DNA from: Actinomycetota bacterium
Lineage (GTDB): Bacteria; Actinomycetota; Humimicrobiia; Humimicrobiales; Humimicrobiaceae
Assembly: GCA_028696435.1 (NCBI GenBank)
Contig: JAQVHC010000020.1
Location: 1 to 16,038, forward strand
Length of the DNA: 16,038 bases
Reading direction: 5' to 3'
Below are positions 7,583-14,111 of this stretch, piece by piece. A model generated the notes under the pieces. That model saw only the letters and a program-made list of their open reading frames with translations. It had not been told where the DNA came from and did no database searches. Every line of letters starts with the position of its first letter. Position 1 is the first letter of the stretch. Both the position numbers and the translations under genes were made by a program.

Positions 7583-7935
7583 TAATTTAATATTTATCTA
7601 TAAATAAGTAGTTAAGTAATGAAATAAGTATTATAAATATTTATTGACAATTATATTTATAGATTATATATTAACCTTCATAATAATATATAATATTGTA
7701 TGTTATATATTTATTTAAAGAACGTAAAGAAAATTAATTTAAAAAGAGGGTAGGAGTTTTATTATATAAAAATATAAAATATCATAAAAATTTTTAAATA
7801 TATCCTTTGTTTTATTTTATTAATTTCAGGTTATGAAAGTAAAATTATTTATAATTTAAAAAAGTTATTATTTTATAAAAAAGTAAAGAAGTAATCTTAA
7901 TAGAAAAATTATTAAGTAATAAAAGGAGACTAAAA
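7583..7935. other. 353-base AT-rich gap before the glucokinase gene
   Basis: Very AT-rich, with no frame I would call coding. It holds the promoter described separately, and would give the glucokinase message a long leader of roughly 255 bases. I see no recognisable riboswitch and no strong hairpin. An isolated AGGGTAGGAG near 7747 has no start codon at a useful distance. Confidence 0.5.
7644..7672 (+). promoter_or_regulatory. Strong sigma-A type promoter for the glucokinase gene
   Basis: A perfect TTGACA (7644-7649) and TATATT (7667-7672) are 17 bases apart. Transcription would start near 7679. The gene can thus be expressed apart from the GH3 gene upstream. Confidence 0.65.
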
Positions 7936-8973
7936 GTGAAAAGCATGTCCTATTATGTAATTGGAGTGGATATGGGAGCAACAAATATAGTCTGTGTACT
8001 TTCAAGCAAAGATGGCGAAATAATAACAAGGGATACAAGTAAAACCCTGGGTAGTGAAGGAAAAGAAAAAACAATTTCTCAAATAATTAATTCTGCAAAG
8101 AATGTCCTTAAAGAAGGCGAAAAGCTTGGAGTATCTGCAAAGTCAATACTCGGAATGGGTATCGGTGGCCCCGGACCGATAAATAGTGACGATGGTATTA
8201 TATATATTGCACCAAATATTCCTGGCTGGATTAATACTTCCCTGGCGGAAGAACTTGGAAACGAGCTTGAACTACCAGTTTTTCTTGAAAATGATGCAAA
8301 CGCAGCAGCTCTGGGGGAATGGTGGCTTGGAGCTGGCAAAGGTGTAAATAATCTGGTTTTGCTCACTCTGGGAACCGGCATAGGTGGAGGGATAATTATT
8401 AATGGCGAGATTTTATACGGGGCAGGGCATGTAGCGGGAGAGATAGGACATATGGTAATAAAAGAAGGCGGGCTTTTGTGTAGCTGTGGTAATCATGGAT
8501 GTCTTGAAGCTTATACTTCGGCAAAATCAGTAGTAAATAGGACACTGGCCGAAATAAAAGAGGGACGGAAGACATTGCTTACGGATATAGTAGATAATAG
8601 AATGGAAAAAATTACATGCAAGCTGGTTTTTGATACAGCAAAAAAAGGAGATGGTCTCTGTAAAAAAATTGTTGAAGATACTGCAAAATATTTAGGAACA
8701 GGCATTATTAATATAGTTAATATAATAAACCCCCAGATGGTTATTCTGGGCGGTGGAATGGCAAAAGCAGGGGATTTCTTTTTTGATCCTATAAAAGAAT
8801 ATGTAAAGGAACATGCTTTTAATGAATCTACGAAAGGAGTAAAAATCGTTCCTGCTGCACTTGGTTCAAATGCAGGTGCCATAGGAGCTGTAGCTTTCGT
8901 GCTTAAGAAAAAAGGCCTTTTAAATAAAGCTGATTGTTTTGACAGCAATATAATAGAGTTGTCAGAGACATAA
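7936..8973 (+). CDS. ROK-family glucokinase
   Basis: The 345-residue protein has all features of an active ROK sugar kinase: phosphate-binding DMGATN (Asp12-Asn17), GIGGPGPIN, the catalytic Asp120 in LENDANAAALGEW, the LGTGIGGGII motif, and a complete zinc site (His172 of GEIGHM with Cys182, Cys184, Cys189 of CSCGNHGC). The C-terminal LGSNAGAIGA is typical. It would phosphorylate glucose with ATP in the cytoplasm (EC 2.7.1.2), feeding glycolysis with glucose freed by the GH3 enzyme. The GTG start at 7936 is preferred over the ATG at 7945 because AAAGGAG (7922-7928) lies 7 bases before it. It is a paralogue of the repressor at the start of the window, from which it differs in keeping the kinase residues and lacking the helix-turn-helix. 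Specificity for glucose over mannose or fructose is inferred. Confidence 0.88.
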   Translation: MKSMSYYVIGVDMGATNIVCVLSSKDGEIITRDTSKTLGSEGKEKTISQIINSAKNVLKEGEKLGVSAKSILGMGIGGPGPINSDDGIIYIAPNIPGWINTSLAEELGNELELPVFLENDANAAALGEWWLGAGKGVNNLVLLTLGTGIGGGIIINGEILYGAGHVAGEIGHMVIKEGGLLCSCGNHGCLEAYTSAKSVVNRTLAEIKEGRKTLLTDIVDNRMEKITCKLVFDTAKKGDGLCKKIVEDTAKYLGTGIINIVNIINPQMVILGGGMAKAGDFFFDPIKEYVKEHAFNESTKGVKIVPAALGSNAGAIGAVAFVLKKKGLLNKADCFDSNIIELSET

Positions 8974-9003
8974 ATTAACTTTTAGAGGTATAAAAAACAG
9001 AAG

Positions 9004-9060
9004 AATTAATAAAATATTTCTGATTGAAAAGTATACTTCATGATGGAATTTTTATTAATT
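9004..9060 (+). terminator. Long AT-rich stem-loop after the glucokinase gene
   Basis: AATTAATAAAA (9004-9014) pairs exactly with TTTTATTAATT (9050-9060). After a bulged T the stem continues with ATTTC (9016-9020) against GGAAT (9045-9049), giving about 16 bp with one G-T pair. The loop contains a smaller hairpin, TGAA (9025-9028) with TTCA (9037-9040) around GTATAC. It lies 30 bases after the stop, where a terminator is expected, but no clean run of T follows the stem, so termination or 3'-end protection is inference. Confidence 0.4.
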
Positions 9061-9151
9061 ATTTGAATAGATGTTCTTCATTTTTTTCAATTCATAATAT
9101 CTGAAGTTCTTTTTAAATTTATTAGTGGTAAAAAGAGCTGCTTGTGTTATT

Positions 9152-9177
9152 AAATCTCTTTACATATAAAGAGATTT
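9152..9177. repeat. Perfect 10-bp inverted repeat, 6-base spacer
   Basis: AAATCTCTTT (9152-9161) and AAAGAGATTT (9168-9177) are exact reverse complements around ACATAT. No T-run follows on either strand. Role unknown; it may be an operator-like dyad or RNA hairpin. Confidence 0.5.
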
Positions 9178-9340
9178 CTAAGAGTGATTCTATGGGGTTT
9201 TCTCTCTGTGCTATGACTTGAATCAATTATAAAGTTAATTTTTAAAAATTATCACAATCAGAGTCTTTTAGTTACTATAACTTATAAAAAATAAAATTAT
9301 AAAAACACATTAAAGAAATCTTTTTGCTAATTAAATAAAA

Positions 9341-9414
9341 AATATTTAATTTTTTTAAATTTTTTAAAAAAATTTAAAAATTTACTATATTATTAATAAT
9401 AATTCTAGTATAAT
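9341..9414 (+). promoter_or_regulatory. A/T tract and -10 box in front of the PEP carboxykinase gene
   Basis: Bases 9341-9383 are almost pure runs of T and A arranged nearly symmetrically about 9365/9366. TATAAT at 9409-9414 would set a start near 9421 and an 80-base leader. No good -35 box lies 16-18 bases upstream of it; the A/T tract could act as an UP element or bend the DNA. Promoter assignment is tentative. Confidence 0.4.
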
Positions 9415-9500
9415 CGTTAATTATTAAAAATTTTAACAAAAGCTGCTAAATTTTATAGTTATCTATATTTATTTAATAAAATTTTAAGGATGAGGAAAAG

Positions 9501-11372
9501 ATGGAAGAATATTTAGAAGTAATAAAGGAAAGGTGCAGCGATAAGAATTATAATAAACTAATTCAGATAAAAAATGACTATCTTTACAGGTTTATTGCAG
9601 AGTTTATAGAGATTTTAAACCCTGCTTCAATATTTATATGTAATGATTCTAAAGAAGATTTTGATTATATAAGAGATAAAGCAATAAGGGATGGCGAAGA
9701 AATTAAAGTTGCTATACCAGGCCATACTGTGCATTTTGATGGTTACTATGACCAGGGCAGAGATAAAAAGAATACAAGATTAATGGTACCTGAAGGAGTT
9801 TATCTCGGGTCTAACATTAATACTATAGATAAGGAAAAAGGGCTCGAAGAAATTCTAAGTATTATGAAAAATATAATGAAAGACAAAGAGTTACATATTC
9901 TGTTTTTTTCTCTTGGACCGAATAATTCCAGATTCACAATTCCAGCTGTTCAGCTAACAGATTCAAGCTATGTATCTCATTCTGAGATATTGCTTTACAG
10001 GCCCGGGTATGAAGAGTTTAAAAGGCTGGGTAATTATAAGAACTTTTTTAAATTTGTACACTCAGCTGGAGAGCTCAAAGATGGAATAAGTGTGAATGTA
10101 GATAAAAGAAGGATATATATGGATACAGAGGATGATATTGTTTATTCTGTGAATACCCAGTACGGGGGTAATACAATAGGACATAAGAAACTCGCAATGC
10201 GTCTTGGAATAAACAGGGCTTCAAAGGAAGATTGGTTGACAGAGCACATGTTTATCTCAGGAATCCATGGCCCTGGAGGAAGGGTAACATATTTTACTGG
10301 TGCTTTTCCTTCCATGTGTGGAAAGACTTCTACTGCAATGCTTGAAGGAGAAACTATTGTGGGTGATGATATTGCCTATCTAAGAAATATTAATAACAGT
10401 GTGCATGCTGTTAATGTAGAAATAGGTATTTTTGGGATAATAGAAGATATAAATCCACATGACGATCCTTATATATGGGAGGTATTAAACAGCCCGGATG
10501 AAATTATATTTTCAAATGTTCTTATAACAGAAGATAAAGATGTTTACTGGACGGGTAAATCCGGAAAAGTGCCGGAAAAAGGGATAAACTATTCAGGTGA
10601 GTGGTATCCAGGTAAAAAAGGTCCGGATGGAAAAGAAATACCACCTTCCCATAAAAATGCCAGATTTACTGTAAATCTTAAAAATTTTAAAAATCTTGAT
10701 AAGAATTATGATAATCCTGAAGGAGTTGAAATAAAAGGTATAATATATGGTGGAAGGGATTCGGATACAATGGTTCCGGTCCTGGAAGCATATGATTGGG
10801 TTCACGGGATTATAAGTATTGGAGCATCTTTAGAGTCTGAAACAACTGCGGCAACTCTTGATAAAATAGGTGTCAGGGAACTTAATCCAATGTCAAATCT
10901 GGATTTTCTTTCAGTTTCTGTCGGGAAATATATAGATATCAATCTTAAATTTGGAAAGTCGCTTGATAATCCTCCCAGAATATTTGGTGTTAATTATTTC
11001 TTAAAGGATAGAAACGGTAACTATCTTAATGAAAGAATTGATAAGAAGGTATGGCTGAAATGGATGGAATTAAGGGTTCATAATGAAGTTGAAGGAATAG
11101 ATATTGGAATAGGTTTTATTCCAGTATATGAGGATTTAAAAGCGCTTTTTAAAGAGTTTATAGGAAAAGATTATACCCGTGAGGATTATATAAAGCAATT
11201 TACGTTAAGAATACCCGAGAATATTTCAAAAATAAATAGAATCATAAAAAAATACAGAGGCCTTAACTCTGACGTTCCTGATTTATTATACGATGTTCTC
11301 AAGGAACAAAAAAGGAGACTGGAAGATTTAAAAAGAATAAGAGGTGAATATATTTCCCCATTTTCTTTTTAA
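9501..11372 (+). CDS. pckG: Phosphoenolpyruvate carboxykinase (GTP type)
   Basis: The 623-residue length fits GTP-dependent enzymes, which interconvert oxaloacetate and PEP (EC 4.1.1.32). The P-loop GAFPSMCGKTSTAM carries the reactive Cys273 and Lys275-Thr276 typical of the GTP class; the second metal site is VGDDIAYL (Asp289, Asp290). PYIWEVLNSPDEIIFSNVLI, PPSHKNARFTV and IIYGGRDSDTMVPVLEAYDW follow as expected, though the last differs from the usual FGGRRPxGVPLV form. This divergent version recalls, from memory, the archaeal Thermococcales-type enzymes. AAGGATGAGG precedes the ATG. It is monocistronic and converges with the DUF1015 gene 44 bases beyond its stop. In a fermenter it could either feed gluconeogenesis or fix CO2 onto PEP while making GTP. 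Confidence 0.92.
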   Translation: MEEYLEVIKERCSDKNYNKLIQIKNDYLYRFIAEFIEILNPASIFICNDSKEDFDYIRDKAIRDGEEIKVAIPGHTVHFDGYYDQGRDKKNTRLMVPEGVYLGSNINTIDKEKGLEEILSIMKNIMKDKELHILFFSLGPNNSRFTIPAVQLTDSSYVSHSEILLYRPGYEEFKRLGNYKNFFKFVHSAGELKDGISVNVDKRRIYMDTEDDIVYSVNTQYGGNTIGHKKLAMRLGINRASKEDWLTEHMFISGIHGPGGRVTYFTGAFPSMCGKTSTAMLEGETIVGDDIAYLRNINNSVHAVNVEIGIFGIIEDINPHDDPYIWEVLNSPDEIIFSNVLITEDKDVYWTGKSGKVPEKGINYSGEWYPGKKGPDGKEIPPSHKNARFTVNLKNFKNLDKNYDNPEGVEIKGIIYGGRDSDTMVPVLEAYDWVHGIISIGASLESETTAATLDKIGVRELNPMSNLDFLSVSVGKYIDINLKFGKSLDNPPRIFGVNYFLKDRNGNYLNERIDKKVWLKWMELRVHNEVEGIDIGIGFIPVYEDLKALFKEFIGKDYTREDYIKQFTLRIPENISKINRIIKKYRGLNSDVPDLLYDVLKEQKRRLEDLKRIRGEYISPFSF

Positions 11373-11416
11373 TTTTTTTGTTTACTGTGTTAAGTTGCCC
11401 GGTTATCTGGAAATGA

Positions 11417-12730
11417 TTAATATTGCAAACCATTATTATCAAATTTATACATAACAAGGCCACTGCAGGGTTTGGGATAAAAGTAAGTAGATTTTTCAGG
11501 CATCAATTTATTTGCCATGCAAATTTTTTCAATTTCTTTAACTGTGGGGGCAGCTAAGAGTATTCCAACATCAGATTTTTGACTATCTACACTTTCTATC
11601 AATTCGTCCTCAGAATGTGTATAGCTGATTTTTTTAATTTCAAAACTGTCTGAAATTTTTTCTATGAAAAATTTGTGAAGCAAATTTATATCCATATTTA
11701 AGTAATCGCTATCCAGTTGTTTTGCACCGGTAGCAGTATTAAGAAAGTTGCTTTTTAAAGTAATAAAATACATCTTTTCTGCTCCAAAATAGACAAAAAA
11801 GCTTTTTAATCCTCTGGATTTTGACTTTGATAATTTTTCATTAAGATGTCTGGTAGATTTTAGGGGATATTTTTTAATTTGAAAAAAATCATTTATTGTT
11901 TCAATTATTTTATCGGAGCCCGGATAGTTTTTAAATTTGAGCATTCTGTGAGTTGGTAGAACGACAAGGTCATCCTGACTACTTTCAACAAATAATGTAA
12001 GAATAAAATCTTCTGGATTCAATTTATTCTTATCACTTTTATTTCTTAACCTATCAAGTTCGTTTTTATAAGCAAGGGAGGTTTCATACCTGTGATGGCC
12101 GTCTGCTAATATGATTTTTTTATCTTTCATGATTCTAATAATTTCATTTATATCGTTACTGTCTTTAATTTTCCATAGTTTAAAACCGAGATTCGGGTCA
12201 TACCCGGCTTTTATGTCAATTTCAGGTTTTTTCTGTGTATTACTCTTTAAAATCTTTTTTATTTTACTTTGACTATCATTATAAAGAGTATAGATAAAAT
12301 CAAAATTCATTCTGCATGCTGAGAGTAATTTTAGCCTGTCTTTTTTTACCGTTGAAGATGTTTTTTCATGGGGTAAAATATTTGATTCAGAATAGGGTTC
12401 TATTTTTGTAAGCCCAATAAAACCTGAAATTTTCTTTATTTTACCATTCATAAAAAAGCTTTCTTCAATAATGAAGAAACAACTATCACAATCTGGTATT
12501 AATATGTCTTCTTCTATCCAATCATCTAAAATTTCTTTTGCTCTGCTATATTTATGATCGCCTCTGCCTTCTGGTAATATTAGATTTATAATATTATAAG
12601 GGTGTGAGCTATAGAGTTCTTTTTTTAGAGCCGGAGAAATTATATCATATGGAGGAGATATGACTTTAGAAATGTTTCCTACCTTATCCTGATTATAAAG
12701 CAGCCCCCTGAAAGGTGTAATGTCAACCAT
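11417..12730 (-). CDS. DUF1015 family protein
   Basis: The 437-residue protein matches DUF1015 along its length: N-terminal ITPFRGLLYN and VISPPYDIIS, ILPHEKTSS near residue 120, the strongly conserved ILADGHHRYETSLAY with Asp210-Gly-His212-His213-Arg214, and a C-terminal MPEKSTYFYPKPCSGLVMY. It is soluble, with no signal peptide. The biochemical role of the family is not established to my knowledge; the DGHHR motif recalls the ParB/sulfiredoxin-like fold that includes serine kinases, which is only a suggestion. The family is often found in anaerobes near amino-acid or phosphoglycerate metabolism; here its neighbours are PEP carboxykinase (convergent) and hypB (divergent). GAGGGAG lies about 12 bases before its ATG. 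Confidence 0.85.
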   Translation of the reverse strand: MVDITPFRGLLYNQDKVGNISKVISPPYDIISPALKKELYSSHPYNIINLILPEGRGDHKYSRAKEILDDWIEEDILIPDCDSCFFIIEESFFMNGKIKKISGFIGLTKIEPYSESNILPHEKTSSTVKKDRLKLLSACRMNFDFIYTLYNDSQSKIKKILKSNTQKKPEIDIKAGYDPNLGFKLWKIKDSNDINEIIRIMKDKKIILADGHHRYETSLAYKNELDRLRNKSDKNKLNPEDFILTLFVESSQDDLVVLPTHRMLKFKNYPGSDKIIETINDFFQIKKYPLKSTRHLNEKLSKSKSRGLKSFFVYFGAEKMYFITLKSNFLNTATGAKQLDSDYLNMDINLLHKFFIEKISDSFEIKKISYTHSEDELIESVDSQKSDVGILLAAPTVKEIEKICMANKLMPEKSTYFYPKPCSGLVMYKFDNNGLQY

Positions 12731-12815
12731 AATTAAGTAAAGCTCCCTCTAAATGTGTAAATAATAACCAATTTTATATCAGAATTTTATGCAAATAATA
12801 TAAGGTCGAGTTGAG

Positions 12816-12844
12816 ATTATAGCAATATCGACTTTTATTTACAA
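12816..12844 (-). promoter_or_regulatory. Promoter for the DUF1015 gene
   Basis: Read on the - strand, TTGTAA (12844-12839) and a perfect TATAAT (12821-12816) are 17 bases apart. Transcription would begin near 12809, about 80 bases before the ATG at 12730. Confidence 0.6.
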
Positions 12845-12903
12845 ATAAAATCTTGTGTTACCATGCATTATCTTTTTATCTTATTTTACATTATTTTTTA
12901 CCT

Positions 12904-12998
12904 GTTAACTATAACTGTTGACTTTTGAATATAATAATATAGTAGGATCCCCAGCCAGGGTCTTAAAATAGTTAACTTAGCAGGCTATGTTAACTATT
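12904..12998. repeat. Three GTTAACTAT-type sites upstream of hypB
   Basis: GTTAACTAT occurs at 12904-12912 and 12989-12997, and inverted as ATAGTTAAC at 12968-12976. The last two form a perfect 10-bp inverted repeat (AATAGTTAAC / GTTAACTATT, 12967-12976 and 12989-12998) around a 12-base spacer. The set flanks a promoter-like TTGACT (12918) and a short GC-rich patch (GGATCCCCAGCCAGGG). It could be an operator cluster for a regulator of the hydrogenase genes. Confidence 0.5.
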
Positions 12999-13037
12999 AA
13001 AAATGCTTTTTGAATAACAATTTGAATAAATACTAAA

Positions 13038-13065
13038 TTGACATTGAAAAAAAATAAGATAATAT
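13038..13065 (+). promoter_or_regulatory. Probable promoter of hypB
   Basis: A perfect TTGACA (13038-13043) is followed 16 bases later by TAATAT (13060-13065). The -10 region shares ATAATATAGTA with a second TTGAC-containing stretch at 12918-12944, whose spacing is too short for a normal promoter. The leader to the GTG at 13205 would be about 130 bases. Confidence 0.45.
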
Positions 13066-13204
13066 AGTAAAGATTTATTTAAATTTTACTTTGCTATCTT
13101 TAATGTAGTACATTGTATATAAAAATAGATATACATATAAATGTATGAATATTAATAGATGCTCTAAAAGTAAGAGACGATATGATAATTAGTGATGTAT
13201 TAAA

Positions 13205-13873
13205 GTGAAGATAGAAGTCATTGAAAATGTATTAAAATACAATAAAAATCATGCAGATAAAAACAGAAAATTATTTAAGGAAAATAATGTTCTGGTTTTG
13301 AATATGCTTTCATCTCCTGGCGCCGGTAAAACTTCTTTAATCATAGAAACTATAAAGAGATTAAAAGAGAAAAAGAGAATAGGTGTAATAGAAGGAGATA
13401 TATCTTCTACGTATGATGCTGAAAAAATCAAAAAATTTACTCCAGATGTAGTACAAATAAATACAGGTGGAACATGCCATTTAAATGCTTCTATGATAGC
13501 AGAAGCAGTAAAAAAATTAAAATTAAAAAATCTTGATATTATTATAATTGAGAATGTAGGCAATCTGATATGCCCGGTAGGGTATGATCTCGGAGAGGAT
13601 TACAAGATACTTTTGTCGTCGGTAAACGAGGGAGATGATAAACCGGTAAAATATCCACCCGCATTTATTAAGAGTAATCTTATTTTGCTCAATAAAATGG
13701 ATTTAATGGGATTAAGTGATTTTGACGAAAGCTTTTTTGAAAAAAAAGTAAGCGAGCTTAATCCTGAATCTAAAATAATTAAGATTTCCTGTAAAACCGG
13801 AACAGGGCTGGATATATGGATAGACTGGGTTACTGCTGCTACCGGGTCTCCCGGGTCTAAAAGTATACAATAG
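13205..13873 (+). CDS. hypB: Hydrogenase nickel incorporation GTPase HypB
   Basis: HypB binds and hydrolyses GTP while passing nickel to the large subunit of [NiFe] hydrogenases. The 222-residue protein has the P-loop SSPGAGKTS (Gly39-Ser44), EGDI with Asp65, the metal-binding Cys91-His92 in NTGGTCHLNASM, ENVGNLICPVGYDLGED with Cys123, and the guanine motif NKMD (Asn163-Asp166). It lacks both the N-terminal CxxCGC nickel motif and any His-rich stretch, so it is the short form. The start is GTG at 13205; an upstream ATG at 13195 runs into TAA at once. The ribosome binding site is weak. hypA is not adjacent; the hydrogenase genes begin 238 bases downstream. Confidence 0.95.
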   Translation: MKIEVIENVLKYNKNHADKNRKLFKENNVLVLNMLSSPGAGKTSLIIETIKRLKEKKRIGVIEGDISSTYDAEKIKKFTPDVVQINTGGTCHLNASMIAEAVKKLKLKNLDIIIIENVGNLICPVGYDLGEDYKILLSSVNEGDDKPVKYPPAFIKSNLILLNKMDLMGLSDFDESFFEKKVSELNPESKIIKISCKTGTGLDIWIDWVTAATGSPGSKSIQ

Positions 13874-13876
13874 TCA

Positions 13877-13939
13877 AATAGATAAGCAGTAAGCAATTAA
13901 AAATTCTTATATTTTGATAAAACTTGCATTTTATCTATT
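13877..13939 (+). terminator. Overlapping hairpins after hypB
   Basis: GATAAAA (13916-13922) pairs with TTTTATC (13929-13935). The same right arm, extended as TTATCTATT (13931-13939), is also an exact complement of AATAGATAA (13877-13885). The two pairings exclude each other, as in attenuators, but no run of T follows at once. It may terminate hypB weakly; a switch is only speculation. Confidence 0.3.
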
Positions 13940-13984
13940 GCATTGAAGAGTTCTTTTATATTGCTTTATATTACTTTTACATTC

Positions 13985-14018
13985 CAGTGTTGATGTTTTT
14001 GTGTTGACATTGACACTG
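13985..14018. promoter_or_regulatory. Inverted repeat over the hydrogenase promoter
   Basis: CAGTGTTGATG (13985-13995) and CATTGACACTG (14008-14018) are inverted with 9 of 11 positions matching. The repeat encloses the -35 box of the promoter in front of the hydrogenase beta gene, the position of a repressor or redox-regulator site. It does not match a regulator consensus I recognise closely. Confidence 0.45.
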
Positions 14019-14032
14019 CTAGATGATATTTT
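14004..14032 (+). promoter_or_regulatory. Promoter of the hydrogenase operon
   Basis: TTGACA (14004-14009) and TATTTT (14027-14032) are 17 bases apart, and TGA directly before the -10 box gives an extended -10 element. The start would lie near 14039, about 70 bases before the ATG at 14112. Confidence 0.6.
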
Positions 14033-14111
14033 AATCTGGATGTTACAAACCTATTACAAGTAGTGTAAAATAAAGCAAATTTTGGTTATAAATTAACAGG
14101 AAGGTGAGATT

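Larger units (their letters stand above)
8974..9500. other. 527-base non-coding gap between glucokinase and PEP carboxykinase genes
   Basis: No convincing reading frame. It contains a long hairpin near the glucokinase stop, a second perfect hairpin, a small dyad AGTTA-CTA-TAACT (9270-9282), and a long A/T tract upstream of a TATAAT box; each notable one is listed separately. The middle part (about 9120-9235) is less AT-rich than its surroundings but I recognise nothing in it. Confidence 0.5.
12731..13204. other. 474-base divergent control region between the DUF1015 and hypB genes
   Basis: No protein-coding frame is convincing. It contains a promoter facing left, a cluster of three GTTAACTAT-type sites, and two similar promoter-like stretches facing right (listed separately). 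GGTCGA (12804-12809) and TCGACT (12828-12833) form an imperfect dyad over the left-facing -10 box. Close to hypB it holds the short inverted pair AGTAAA/TTTACT (13067-13072 and 13086-13091). Confidence 0.5.

Noticed and set aside
8511..8948. 145-codon open frame on the - strand across the glucokinase gene
   Set aside because: It lies entirely opposite a well-conserved gene and reads as low-complexity antisense without recognisable motifs.
12863..12928. Short hydrophobic + frame (about 21 codons) upstream of hypB
   Set aside because: No Shine-Dalgarno and composition as expected for T-rich DNA.
13195..13203. ATG at 13195 as hypB start
   Set aside because: It meets TAA after two codons; the family's N-terminal sequence begins at GTG 13205.
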